From contig CAAGCY010000025.1 in the NCBI GenBank assembly GCA_900768465.1, positions 1-64,000 of the forward strand: a stretch of 64,000 nt of DNA, given 5' to 3'. Below are positions 25,492-34,784 of this stretch, one piece after another. The notes below the pieces were generated by a model that searched no databases, had not been told where the DNA came from, and was given only the letters and a program-made list of their open reading frames with translations. The DNA comes from Alphaproteobacteria bacterium. Its GTDB lineage: Bacteria > Pseudomonadota > Alphaproteobacteria > CAAGCB01 > CAG-977. The position numbers and the translations under genes are program-made. The stretch's first letter is position 1; each line of letters starts with the position of its first letter.

Positions 25492-27297
25492 ATGACGGAC
25501 TTATCCCATATTCGCAACTTTTCGATTGTCGCGCATATCGACCACGGCAAATCGACTTTGGCGGACAGGCTGATTCAAACGTGCGGCGGGCTGACCCAGC
25601 GCGAAATGCACGAACAGGTCTTGGATTCCATGGACTTGGAGCGCGAACGCGGCATCACCATCAAGGCGCAGACCGTCCGCTTGAATTACAAGGCGCAGGA
25701 CGGGCAGACCTATCAGCTGAATTTAATCGACACCCCGGGGCATGTGGACTTTACTTATGAAGTCAGCCGTTCTTTGGCGGCGTGCGAGGGTTCTTTGCTG
25801 GTCGTCGACGCGTCGCAAGGGGTCGAGGCGCAGACGCTGGCAAACGTGTACAAGGCTTTGGACTGCAATCACGAAATCGTTCCCGTCATCAACAAAATCG
25901 ATTTGCCCGCCGCTCATCCCGAACAGGTCAAAGCGCAAATCGAGGATGTCATCGGCATCGATACGTCGAACGCGGTCGAAACGTCCGCGAAAACGGGGTT
26001 GGGCATTACAGATGTGCTGGAAAGCATTGTCAAATACCTGCCCGCGCCGACGGGCGACGTCAAAGCGCCCCTGAAAGCGATGCTGGTCGATTCGTGGTAC
26101 GATCCGTACTTGGGCGTGATTATTCTGGTGCGCATCAAGGACGGCGTTTTGAAAAAAGGCATGAAAATCCGCATGATGGCGCACGGGCGGACTTACGAAG
26201 TCGAGCGCGTCGGCATTTTCACGCCGAAAATGAAAGACATCCCCGAACTGACCGCGGGCGAACTGGGCTTTATCACCGCGGGCATCAAAACGGTCGGCGA
26301 TACCAAAGTCGGCGACACGATTACGGACGACCGCCGTCCCGCCGCCGAACCTTTGCCGGGGTTCAAGCCGAGCGTCCCCGTTGTGTTCTGTTCGATGTTC
26401 CCGTTGGATACCAGTTATTACGAAAACCTGCGCGACGCTTTGGGAAAATTGCAGCTGAACGATGCAAGCTTTGATTTTTCGCCCGAAAAATCCGCCGCTT
26501 TGGGGCAGGGGTTCCGTTGCGGGTTCCTTGGACTGCTGCACATGGAAATCATCGAGGAACGATTGGAACGCGAATTCAATCTGGACTTGATTACGACCGC
26601 GCCCAGCGTCAGCTACAAAATGCACATGACGGACGGTTCAATCGTTGAACTGCACAATCCCGCGGATTTTCCCGATGTGACCAATATCACGTCCATTGAA
26701 GAACCGTGGGTCAAGGCGACAATCCTTGTGCCCGACACTTACCTGGGATCGGTGATTCAGCTGTGCACCGAACGGCGCGGCGTGCAGAAAGATTTGACGT
26801 ATGTCGGCAACCGCGCGATGCTGGTTTACGATTTGCCCTTAAATGAAATCGTGTTCGATTTTTACGACCGATTGAAATCGCTGACCAGCGGCTACGCCAG
26901 CTTTGATTACGAAGTCGAGGATTACCGTGTCGGCGATTTGGTGAAAGTCACGATTTTGGTCAACGGCGAAGTGGTGGACGCTTTGTCGTTTTTGACGCAC
27001 CGTTCCCAATCCGAACGCCGCGGGCGGCAAATCTGCGAACGGCTGAAAGACTTAATCCCCCGCCACCAGTTCAAAATTCCCATCCAAGCCGCTATCGGCG
27101 GGAAAATCATCGCGCGCGAAGACATCGCCGCGTTCCGCAAGGACGTAACGTCGAAATGCTACGGCGGCGACATCACCCGCAAACGCAAGCTGCTTGAAAA
27201 GCAAAAAGAGGGCAAAAAGCGTATGCGCCAATTCGGCAAAGTCGAAATCCCGCAATCGGCGTTCATTTCCGCTTTGCGTATCGGCGACGACAAGTAA
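25492..27297 (+). CDS. lepA: Elongation factor 4 (LepA)
   Basis: A 601-aa ribosomal back-translocase GTPase. It begins MTDLSHIRNFSIVAHIDHGK, with G1 AHIDHGKST, G3 DTPGH and G4 NKID. The LepA-specific C-terminal domain ends with KRMRQFGKVEIPQSAF. The start ATG at 25492 is preferred because AAGGA lies 6 bases upstream; another ATG is at 25489. A complete gene of normal length. mutL converges on it with a 5-bp gap. Confidence 0.96.
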   Translation: MTDLSHIRNFSIVAHIDHGKSTLADRLIQTCGGLTQREMHEQVLDSMDLERERGITIKAQTVRLNYKAQDGQTYQLNLIDTPGHVDFTYEVSRSLAACEGSLLVVDASQGVEAQTLANVYKALDCNHEIVPVINKIDLPAAHPEQVKAQIEDVIGIDTSNAVETSAKTGLGITDVLESIVKYLPAPTGDVKAPLKAMLVDSWYDPYLGVIILVRIKDGVLKKGMKIRMMAHGRTYEVERVGIFTPKMKDIPELTAGELGFITAGIKTVGDTKVGDTITDDRRPAAEPLPGFKPSVPVVFCSMFPLDTSYYENLRDALGKLQLNDASFDFSPEKSAALGQGFRCGFLGLLHMEIIEERLEREFNLDLITTAPSVSYKMHMTDGSIVELHNPADFPDVTNITSIEEPWVKATILVPDTYLGSVIQLCTERRGVQKDLTYVGNRAMLVYDLPLNEIVFDFYDRLKSLTSGYASFDYEVEDYRVGDLVKVTILVNGEVVDALSFLTHRSQSERRGRQICERLKDLIPRHQFKIPIQAAIGGKIIAREDIAAFRKDVTSKCYGGDITRKRKLLEKQKEGKKRMRQFGKVEIPQSAFISALRIGDDK

Positions 27298-27302
27298 AAA
27301 GC

Positions 27303-29126
27303 TTAGTCGCGGCGTCCGAACAGGCGTTCGATGTCTTTCAGTTTTAATTCGATGTAGGTCGGGCGTCCGTGGATGCATTGTCCCGCGAACGGCTCGGCTT
27401 CCATTTGGCGCAGAAGCGCGTTCATTTCCGAAACGTCCAGCTTGCGCCCCGCGCGCACAGATCCGTGGCAAGCCATGCGCGCGACGACGGCTTTCAGCCG
27501 TTCCTGCAAACTGGTCAGTTGCGGGTTTTCCGCCAAGGTGTCGGCAAGGTCGGTCATCAGCGTTTTGGCGTTGACTTCGCCCAAAATTGCGGGGGTTGCG
27601 CGCACCAAAACCGTGCCGTCGCCGAACGGTTCAAACAGCAATCCCGTTTTTTTCAGTTCGTCCGCACATTCCGCCAAAGCCGCCGCTTTCGCTTCGCCGA
27701 TTTCGACGACTTCGGGCAACAGCAGATATTGCGCGGGGGCGTCGCCTTCGTTTAAGGCGCGGGACATTTTTTCATACGTCAGGCGTTCGTGCGCGGCGTG
27801 CTGGTCAACGATGACGATGCCGTTTTCGGTTTGCGCGACGATGTAGGTTTCGTGCAACTGCGCTTTTGCCAGTCCCAAAGGCGGAAAATCGTCCGCGGTT
27901 TCTTCGGCGGCGGGTACGGGGGATTCGACGGTTTCAACAGTGCGCGGCGTCGGCGCGGAATAGGTTTCGTTCGCGCGAAACAGATTTTGCCGTTGGGAAA
28001 AACTTGGCTGTTTCGGGACGGAAAAAGACGTTTTCGGATAAAAAGCGGAGTTCCCCCTTGACGGCGCGGCGGGGGCGGGCGCAAAGCCGACCGCCGTTTC
28101 GGCGATGGACAGCGCTTCGTTTGCCAAAGTGTTCGATGTCTGACAGCCTGTCAGGGTCAGCGATTGGCGCACGGCGGAAACGATAATCCCGCGGACATCC
28201 TGCGCGTTGCGGAAACGCACTTCGGCTTTGGTCGGGTGGACGTTCATATCGACGTCTTCGGGCGGCAAAGTAACGTACAGCACCAAAACGGGGAAACGGT
28301 CGGACGGCAGCAAAGCGCGGTACGCGCCCTTGATGGCGCTCAACAGGACTTTGTCGCGCACGGGACGCCCGTTCACAAAGAAATACTGGTCGCCCGCCGT
28401 CGCTTTGTTCAAAGTCGGCAGGCTGACATAGCCCGTCAGCGAAACGCCGTTGCGTTCGGCTGTGACGGGGGCGGCGTTGTCGGTGAAGTCCGCGCCGACC
28501 ACTTGCGCGATGCGGGACAACGTGTCCGAACAGGCGGGGTAGTCCAGACGCTTTTTCTTTTCGTCCGACAAAGTAAAGGACACGGCGGGATACGCCAAAG
28601 CCAGCCTGTCCAGAATATCCTTGACGGCGGAAACCTCCGTCGTTGCAGATTTTAAAAATTTCAAGCGGGCGGGGACGGCGTAGAACATATCCCGCACCTC
28701 TATCCGTGTGCCGAAGCCCGCGGACGACGGTTCGGGCGCGCCCTTTTCGCCGCCGTTGACGGACAAGCTCCACGCCGATTCCGCGCCTGCGGGGCGCGAC
28801 GTTATCGTCATGCGCGCGACCGATCCGATAGACGGCAGAGCTTCCCCGCGGAATCCCAGAAAGTCAAGGTGGAACAGGTCGTCCGTCGGCAGTTTGGACG
28901 TGGCGTGGCGTTCGACCGCCAAAGACAGTTCGTCGGGGGACATGCCTTTGCCGTTGTCGATGACAATCAGCGATTCTTTGCCCCCGTCGGTCAAAACGAC
29001 GTCGATTTTGTCCGCGCCCGCGTCCAGCGCGTTTTCGACCAGCTCTTTTACCGCCGAAGCGGGACGCTCCAGCACTTCGCCCGCGGCGATGCGGTTAATC
29101 AGCGACGGCGGTAAAAGACGCAGCAT
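27303..29126 (-). CDS. mutL: DNA mismatch repair protein MutL
   Basis: 607 aa. The N-terminal GHKL ATPase has INRIAAGEVLERP, ELVENALDAGA, DNGKGM and FRGEALPSI. A Pro-rich linker covers roughly residues 340-425. The C-terminal domain carries DQHAAHERLTYE, the DQHA(X2)E(X4)E endonuclease motif, plus ACHGSVRAG and CIHGRPT. It is therefore the nicking type of MutL, as expected where MutH is absent. The start ATG follows the pgi stop by one base, so the two are cotranscribed. Confidence 0.95.
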   Translation of the reverse strand: MLRLLPPSLINRIAAGEVLERPASAVKELVENALDAGADKIDVVLTDGGKESLIVIDNGKGMSPDELSLAVERHATSKLPTDDLFHLDFLGFRGEALPSIGSVARMTITSRPAGAESAWSLSVNGGEKGAPEPSSAGFGTRIEVRDMFYAVPARLKFLKSATTEVSAVKDILDRLALAYPAVSFTLSDEKKKRLDYPACSDTLSRIAQVVGADFTDNAAPVTAERNGVSLTGYVSLPTLNKATAGDQYFFVNGRPVRDKVLLSAIKGAYRALLPSDRFPVLVLYVTLPPEDVDMNVHPTKAEVRFRNAQDVRGIIVSAVRQSLTLTGCQTSNTLANEALSIAETAVGFAPAPAAPSRGNSAFYPKTSFSVPKQPSFSQRQNLFRANETYSAPTPRTVETVESPVPAAEETADDFPPLGLAKAQLHETYIVAQTENGIVIVDQHAAHERLTYEKMSRALNEGDAPAQYLLLPEVVEIGEAKAAALAECADELKKTGLLFEPFGDGTVLVRATPAILGEVNAKTLMTDLADTLAENPQLTSLQERLKAVVARMACHGSVRAGRKLDVSEMNALLRQMEAEPFAGQCIHGRPTYIELKLKDIERLFGRRD

Positions 29127-29127
29127 C

Positions 29128-30777
29128 TTATTTCTTCAATCCTGCACGATACGCGCGGGCGGCGTTAATCAAGCCGTTGGTCGAACAATCGTGCGACGTG
29201 ATTTGCGACGCGCTCTTGATTTCGGGCAAAATCTTTTTCGCCAGCTGTTTGCCCAGCTCGACGCCCCATTGGTCGTAGCTGTTGACGTTCCAAATCACGC
29301 CTTGGACAAAGATTTTGTGTTCGTACATCGCAATCAGTCTGCCCAGCGTGCGCGGGTCGATTTTTTCGACCAGCACCATGTTCGACGGACGGTTGCCCGA
29401 AAAGATTTTGTGCTGCAACAGTTTTTGGATTTTTTCCTCGTCAACGCCCTGCGCTTCGAATTCGGCGCGGACTTCGGCGGCGGTTTTGCCTTTCATCAAC
29501 GCTTCGGCTTGGGCAAAGACGTTCGACAGCAAAATCGGGTGGTGGTCGCCCGTTTCGTTCAGCGAAATCGCGGGAATGATGAAATCGCACGGAATCAAGT
29601 GCGTGCCTTGATGAATCAGCTGATAGAACGAATGTTGCCCGTTCGTCCCCGGTTCGCCGAACAAAATCGGTCCCGTGGTGTAGGATACGGGCTTGCCGTC
29701 GCGGGTGACGCCTTTGCCGTTCGATTCCATGTCGGCTTGCTGCAAATAGGCGGGCAAGCGGTGCAAATACTGGTCGTACGGCAGGACGGCATACGCTTCG
29801 GCGTTAAAGAAGTTGCTGTACCACACGCCCAAAACGCCCAGAATGACGGGAATGTTTTTGTGCAAAGGCGCGGTGCGGAAATGTTCGTCCATTTCATAGC
29901 CGCCCGTCAGCAGTTCGACGAAGTTTTCAAACCCGACGGAAATCGCAATCGACAGACCGATAGCCGACCACAGGGAATAACGTCCGCCGACCCAGTCCCA
30001 GAATTCAAACATATTCGCGGGGTCGATGCCGAACTTTTCGACTTCGGCTGTGTTGGTGGACAAAGCGACGAAGTGCTTTGCGACGGCGGCTTCGCCCAAT
30101 GCGCCGACCAGCCAATCGCGCGCCGTGTGGGCGTTCGTCAGCGTTTCCTGCGTCGTAAAGGTTTTGGACGCGACGATGAACAGCGTCGTTTCGGGGTTCA
30201 GGTTTTTCAGCGTTTCAACCATATGCGTGCCGTCGACGTTGGACACAAAACGGACGTTCAGTCCTTTTTGCTGATAATGCTTCAACGCTTCGACGACCAT
30301 GACGGGACCCAAGTCAGACCCGCCGATGCCGATGTTCACGACATCGGTAATCGCTTTGCCCGTTTCGCCTTTCCATTCGCCGGAACGCACCGCGTCGGAA
30401 AAGACTTTCATTTTTTCCAAAACGGCTTTGATTTGAGGCATGACGTCCTTGCCGTCGACGTAGACGGGACGGTTCGAGCGGTTGCGCAAAGCGGTGTGCA
30501 GGACGGCGCGGTTTTCGGTGATGTTGATTTTTTCGCCCGAAAACATTTTGTCGCGCATTTGTTCGACGCCCGCTTCTTTCGCCAGGTCAATCAGGTTTTT
30601 CATCGTGTCCGCGTCAACGCGGTTTTTGGAATAATCCAACAGCAAATCGTTCAAGGAAACGGAAAATTCGTCAAAGCGTTTCGGGTCGGCTGCGAACATG
30701 TCGCGCATTTGCACCCCGCGCATTTCCGTATAGTTCTTTTCCAGTTTTTTCCAAGCGTTCAAATCGGTTAAAGACAT
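29128..30777 (-). CDS. pgi: Glucose-6-phosphate isomerase
   Basis: About 549 aa. Converts glucose-6-phosphate and fructose-6-phosphate. Signature text includes VVNIGIGGSDLGPVMV, FIVASKTFTTQET and the SYDQWGVELGKQLA signature near the C-terminus. The start is ATG 30777, with AGGAG 8 bases upstream; an upstream alternative at 30798 would place the ribosome-binding site inside the gene. It connects to the glycogen/alpha-glucan genes at 47-57 kb in central sugar metabolism. Confidence 0.96.
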   Translation of the reverse strand: MSLTDLNAWKKLEKNYTEMRGVQMRDMFAADPKRFDEFSVSLNDLLLDYSKNRVDADTMKNLIDLAKEAGVEQMRDKMFSGEKINITENRAVLHTALRNRSNRPVYVDGKDVMPQIKAVLEKMKVFSDAVRSGEWKGETGKAITDVVNIGIGGSDLGPVMVVEALKHYQQKGLNVRFVSNVDGTHMVETLKNLNPETTLFIVASKTFTTQETLTNAHTARDWLVGALGEAAVAKHFVALSTNTAEVEKFGIDPANMFEFWDWVGGRYSLWSAIGLSIAISVGFENFVELLTGGYEMDEHFRTAPLHKNIPVILGVLGVWYSNFFNAEAYAVLPYDQYLHRLPAYLQQADMESNGKGVTRDGKPVSYTTGPILFGEPGTNGQHSFYQLIHQGTHLIPCDFIIPAISLNETGDHHPILLSNVFAQAEALMKGKTAAEVRAEFEAQGVDEEKIQKLLQHKIFSGNRPSNMVLVEKIDPRTLGRLIAMYEHKIFVQGVIWNVNSYDQWGVELGKQLAKKILPEIKSASQITSHDCSTNGLINAARAYRAGLKK

Positions 30778-30804
30778 AGATAATTCTCCTAAAAACAAAA
30801 GTGC

Positions 30805-32172
30805 TTAAAGATTAGCAGGTTTTCCCACAACTACAAAGAACAAACTTTCGGGGGCGAGCAGACGGGCGGCGACTCGGCGCGCTTCGGACAGCGTAACGGC
30901 GTTCATCAGCGCGTTTCTGTTTTGCAGGCAGTCGATTCCCTCGCCGTTATACTGCAGTGCCGCCAAAAACGAAGCCAGTTCCGACGACGACGTGAACGAC
31001 AGGGGGAAAGACCCCGTCAGATAGGTTTTCGCGTCTTTTAATTCCTTGGCGGTTTGTCCCGCCTGCGCCATTTTCGCCCATTCGGCTTTGACGATGTCGA
31101 TTGCGCCCGCGATTTTCGCATTGTCGGACGCCAGCGTTCCGATATACATCGGCGAATGTTTCAGCGGCAGCATAAAAGTCGAAACGCTGTACGCCAAACC
31201 GTTCTTTTCCCGCACTTTGTCGAACAGACGGGACGCGAATCCGCCCCCGCCGAACGAGTAATCCACCAGCAGAGCCGCGTAATAATCGGGATCGCCGCGG
31301 GCAATTCCCGAATGTCCGAACACGGCGGCGCTTTGCGGCGCGTCCATGGTCAAAACGTCGGTGTGCGCGCTCAATTCGGGCGTAACGTCGGGAATGTCGG
31401 GCAGAACCGCTTTTTCGGGTAAATCGGAAAACGTCGTTTCCAGCAGGTCTTTCAATTCGGATTCCGAGATGTTGCCCGCCACGCCGATGACCATGTTGTC
31501 GCGGGTGATGCGGCGGCGGACAAGGCGTTTCAAAGCGGCGCGCGTGACCGCTTTCACCCCGTCGGCGGCGGGCATGATGCGGCTGTACGGGTGGTTTTTG
31601 AAGACCAGTTTCAAAAAACGTTCGTAAGCGGCGGCGTTCGGGTTGCCTTTGCGGGCTTTGACGGCGGCAAGGATTTGTTCCTTGACCCGCTTCAGCGCCC
31701 TTTTGTCAAAGCGCGGTTTGGTCAGCGCCAAGCGCAGAAAATCAAAAGCGGTTTCCTTGTGTTCGCGCAAAGTCGTCAGTTCGGCGGAAATGTAATCCGC
31801 GCCGCTTGAAAAATTCAATTCAATCGCTTTTTCAGCCAGAATTTGGTTCAATTCTTCGGCTTTGTAACGTCCCGCGCCGTCGCTGAGCAATGCCGCCGCA
31901 ATCGGGGTCAAACCCTGCAGACGCTTCGGGTCGGACGCCGCCCCGCCGTTGAACAGAAGCGAAACGGCGATAAGGGGTGTTGATTTTTCCTCTATCAGCC
32001 ACGCTTTGACGCCGTTGGCGGCGGAAACTTCGCGCACTTGCGGAATGCGGAACGGCATTTCTTTGACGGCGGGCAGGCGGACAGGCGTTTTTTTGACGAC
32101 TTCAATGCGTTGAGCCGACGCGCCGCCCGTCAGCGCGAAAAAAACGGCAAGACAAATCAACAGGCGTTTCAT
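30805..32172 (-). CDS. M16 family peptidase-like protein, non-catalytic partner
   Basis: 455 aa with a signal peptide (MKRLLICLAVFFALTGGASA), so it is exported to the periplasm. The M16 fold is evident in INxSLLFNGGAASDP-like text and a DYSFGGGGFASRLFDKVREK segment, but the zinc HxxEH motif is absent. It overlaps by 4 bp (ATGA) the upstream gene that does carry HxxEH. Such catalytic/regulatory M16 pairs form heterodimers in many proteobacteria. Specific substrate unknown. Confidence 0.87.
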   Translation of the reverse strand: MKRLLICLAVFFALTGGASAQRIEVVKKTPVRLPAVKEMPFRIPQVREVSAANGVKAWLIEEKSTPLIAVSLLFNGGAASDPKRLQGLTPIAAALLSDGAGRYKAEELNQILAEKAIELNFSSGADYISAELTTLREHKETAFDFLRLALTKPRFDKRALKRVKEQILAAVKARKGNPNAAAYERFLKLVFKNHPYSRIMPAADGVKAVTRAALKRLVRRRITRDNMVIGVAGNISESELKDLLETTFSDLPEKAVLPDIPDVTPELSAHTDVLTMDAPQSAAVFGHSGIARGDPDYYAALLVDYSFGGGGFASRLFDKVREKNGLAYSVSTFMLPLKHSPMYIGTLASDNAKIAGAIDIVKAEWAKMAQAGQTAKELKDAKTYLTGSFPLSFTSSSELASFLAALQYNGEGIDCLQNRNALMNAVTLSEARRVAARLLAPESLFFVVVGKPANL

Positions 32173-33470
32173 GGCGCGGTCTCCGGCGTTAAAACGGTGG
32201 TCGCAAAGGGGGCTTTCGTTGTCAAGGTTTCGTATGCCGCCTGCACGTCGCCGAGCGTAACGGCGTTGATTTTTGCAGGGAAGCTTTCCAGTTCTTCAAT
32301 CCCCAATCCCAAAATTTCCGCCAGTCCGACCGTGGTCGCCGTTGTTGCGGGGTCGTCAATCAGATGCTCCATGCCCGCAACCAGCCGCTTTTTCGCTTGG
32401 CGCAAGGCTTTTTCACCGATTTTAACGGGACGGTCGATTGCGGCGCGGACGGCTTCGGCGGTCGAAGCGGGCGACACGGCGGCGGAAATCGAAAACGTGC
32501 CTTTGTCCAATGCAAAACCGCTGTAATCGACCGAAACGGCGGCGGCTTTTTGGGAATCGACCAGACGCTTGTATAAAACGCCCGAATCCGCCGCCCCCAG
32601 AATTTCCGCCAAAACGGCGTAAGCATGGGCGGTTTCCTTGCCCTCCGACAGATAGGACGGAACGATGTAAGTTCTTGTAACCGTTTGTATTTTTGCCAAA
32701 GGATGCGCCATTTCGAGGGTTGCCTTCAGCGGTTGGGAATCGGTAAACACGCGCTTTGTGCGGGCTTTGCGTCCGGGGGGGACGGCTCCGTAATACTTTT
32801 CGGCAAGCGGCTTTAATTCCGCCGCCGTGATGTCGCCCGCGACAATCAAAATCGCGTTGTCGGGCGCGTAATGCGTGTTGTAAAAATCCTGCGCGTCTTT
32901 CATTGTCAGCGCCGCCAATTCCTGTTTAAAGCCGATAATCGGACGGGCGTAAGCGTGTTCCCCCCACAGCAGTCTGTTGCGCCGTTCCGCAAGCAGCGCC
33001 GCGGGGTTGTTTTCCGTGCGCATCAGGCGTTCTTCCTTGACGACTTCCAGTTCGGGGGCGAAGTCTTGGAGGGAAAAGCGCAGGTTTTTCATGCGGTCGG
33101 ATTCCAGAAACATCACCAATTCCAAGCGGTCGCGCGCGATGTTTTGATAGTACGCCGTATAATCGCGGGACGTGAACGCGTTTTCATTGCCGCCGTTGCG
33201 GGCGACGATTTTGGAAAACTCTCCGTCGGGGACGGCGGGCGTGCCTTTGAACATCAGGTGTTCCAAAACGTGCGCGATGCCCGATTTGCCGAGCGGATCG
33301 TCAATGCTGCCCGTTTTGTACCAAACCATGTGCGTCACGGCGGGCGCGCGATGGTTTTCTATCGCAATGGCTTTCATGCCGTTGTTTAACGTGAAGCTTT
33401 CCGCTTTGAACAGGTTTTCGGCGTTAACGGGACAGCTTGCCAGCAACAGTGCGAGTAACAGCAAAATCAC
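32169..33470 (-). CDS. M16 family zinc peptidase, catalytic
   Basis: 433 aa. The inverted zinc motif HVLEHLMFKG (HxxEH) lies near residue 66, with the distal Glu ligand expected in the ELEVVKEERL region. The N-terminus is a signal sequence containing LLASC, which could also be a lipobox. It is a periplasmic or membrane-anchored peptide protease. It starts inside the stop of the upstream lipoprotein gene (4-bp overlap) and ends inside the start of its partner. Confidence 0.9.
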   Translation of the reverse strand: MILLLLALLLASCPVNAENLFKAESFTLNNGMKAIAIENHRAPAVTHMVWYKTGSIDDPLGKSGIAHVLEHLMFKGTPAVPDGEFSKIVARNGGNENAFTSRDYTAYYQNIARDRLELVMFLESDRMKNLRFSLQDFAPELEVVKEERLMRTENNPAALLAERRNRLLWGEHAYARPIIGFKQELAALTMKDAQDFYNTHYAPDNAILIVAGDITAAELKPLAEKYYGAVPPGRKARTKRVFTDSQPLKATLEMAHPLAKIQTVTRTYIVPSYLSEGKETAHAYAVLAEILGAADSGVLYKRLVDSQKAAAVSVDYSGFALDKGTFSISAAVSPASTAEAVRAAIDRPVKIGEKALRQAKKRLVAGMEHLIDDPATTATTVGLAEILGLGIEELESFPAKINAVTLGDVQAAYETLTTKAPFATTVLTPETAP

Positions 33471-33673
33471 AAGGATTGCTCCGCTTTTTCGGGCGTTTCG
33501 GGGGCGGGAGCGGGCGCGTTTTCAACGGGCGCGCGCAGGAAAAAATCGGGCGGCAAAACCAGACTTTTTTGCGGTTCGGCACCCGAAGCGTCGGGGCCGC
33601 GTTTGTCCCAGTTCGCGTAATCGGAACATGCCGCAAGCGTTAAAACCGTCAAACAAATCAAAGCTTTTTTCAT
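33467..33673 (-). CDS. Short lipoprotein, BamF/DUF3035-like
   Basis: 68 aa with a lipoprotein signal (MKKALICLTVLTLAAC; acylated Cys at position 16). The mature part contains KSLVLPPDFFLRAP, resembling the 'PL.vPPdf.LRpP' core of BamF/DUF3035 lipoproteins of the alphaproteobacterial outer-membrane assembly machine, but it is much shorter than those. The tail is rich in Pro, Ala and Glu. The ribosome-binding site is AAAGGGGGG. First of three overlapping genes with the M16 pair, just downstream of the lspA cluster. Confidence 0.7.
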   Translation of the reverse strand: MKKALICLTVLTLAACSDYANWDKRGPDASGAEPQKSLVLPPDFFLRAPVENAPAPAPETPEKAEQSL

Positions 33674-33687
33674 TTCAAATCCCCCCT

Positions 33688-34305
33688 TTAAGCCAATTCC
33701 AAAGCCGTAATCGCCGTGCTGAGTTCGACTTGCGCGTATTTGTCGGCGATGGCGGACAGCGCGATATCGTTCATCTGATCGCCTTTGGTAATGCGGTTTT
33801 TATCCCATGAAACGGTGTCGCGCGCCGCGCACAAATTCGCCGCGACAATCGTTTTGTAGCCCAGCAGCTTGGCATCGTGCGCGGTGGCTGAAACCGTCGT
33901 CGGCGAATCCAATCCCGCGATAATCAGCGTGTCGACGCCCGCCGCTTCCAAATCGGTGTGCAGCAAAGACCCCGCAAACGCGCTTGAAGCGTATTTGGTG
34001 TAAACGGTATGCGTTTTTCGCGGGGCGAGTTCGGGATAAAACTCCGCCCCCGCGCTGTCGGGAGCAAACACCGCGCTTGCCCTGCTTTTTGCCAGATGTC
34101 GGACATGGCAGACCATAATCTTGTGCTTGTCCGCCCAATTCATCAGAGCGACGGCGGGAGTGACTGCGGCATACGCCGCTTCTATCGGCAGCAGTCCCGT
34201 AAAATGCTCGTTTTGATATTCCAGCAGGAGGACGGCTGTTTTTTTCTTGAAAAGCCGCGTCGCGTCGGGCGATCCCGACAGACGGCGAAAGATGTTCGGG
34301 GTCAT
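33688..34305 (-). CDS. Isochorismatase-like protein with altered catalytic residues
   Basis: 205 aa. The fold is that of isochorismatase/nicotinamidase cysteine hydrolases: AVLLLEYQNEH, YTKYASSAF and IIAGLDSPTTVSATAHDA. In active members these three segments supply Asp, Lys and Cys. Here Lys is kept, but Asp is Glu and the nucleophilic Cys is Thr. The protein is therefore probably not a cysteine hydrolase, unless another residue takes over. It overlaps lspA by 4 bp and lies in the ribF-lspA operon, so it is likely constitutively expressed. No frameshift or stop. Confidence 0.82.
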   Translation of the reverse strand: MTPNIFRRLSGSPDATRLFKKKTAVLLLEYQNEHFTGLLPIEAAYAAVTPAVALMNWADKHKIMVCHVRHLAKSRASAVFAPDSAGAEFYPELAPRKTHTVYTKYASSAFAGSLLHTDLEAAGVDTLIIAGLDSPTTVSATAHDAKLLGYKTIVAANLCAARDTVSWDKNRITKGDQMNDIALSAIADKYAQVELSTAITALELA

Positions 34306-34784
34306 TTTCCTAATCCTTTCGGTTTTTCAATCGGGGCGAAAAACAAATTCCAAATCAGAATATACCCCGCGCCGACGCAAATCGCCGAATCCGCGACGTT
34401 GAAAGCCGGCCAATGGTACGTTCCGACGTAAAAGTCCAAAAAGTCGATAACCGCGCCGAATCGGATTCGGTCGACGATGTTGCCGATTGCCCCGCCCAAA
34501 ATCAGACCGAAGCAAATTTGGGTTTTGACATCCTTTTCGTTTTTCATCCAGTAAAAGACGATGCCGCAAATCATCAGTGCGACAACCGTCAAAACGACGG
34601 GCGCAAGCGGTTTGTCCGAATGAAACATGGAAAAGCTGACCCCGCGGTTCCACGTCAGCACATAGTTGAAAAAGCTTGTCACTTTCACGGGCGGAACGCG
34701 GTCGGCAAAATAGGCGAGAGTCGCGATTTTCGACGCTTGGTCGGCAAGAAGGGCGATAAAGGCGGCGATAAGTCCCTGTTTCAT
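34302..34784 (-). CDS. lspA: Lipoprotein signal peptidase (signal peptidase II)
   Basis: 160 aa with four membrane segments. The two catalytic Asp motifs are GNIVDRIRFGAVIDF and FNVADSAI. It cleaves the signal peptides of prolipoproteins such as the short lipoprotein two genes downstream. It overlaps ribF by 4 bp, the ribF-lspA order common in bacteria. Confidence 0.95.
   Translation of the reverse strand: MKQGLIAAFIALLADQASKIATLAYFADRVPPVKVTSFFNYVLTWNRGVSFSMFHSDKPLAPVVLTVVALMICGIVFYWMKNEKDVKTQICFGLILGGAIGNIVDRIRFGAVIDFLDFYVGTYHWPAFNVADSAICVGAGYILIWNLFFAPIEKPKGLGK

Noticed and set aside
28708..30771. Long plus-strand frame (687 codons) opposite mutL and pgi
   Set aside because: Low-complexity Arg/Phe/Asp/Val-rich translation with no domain; both genes beneath it are well supported on the minus strand.
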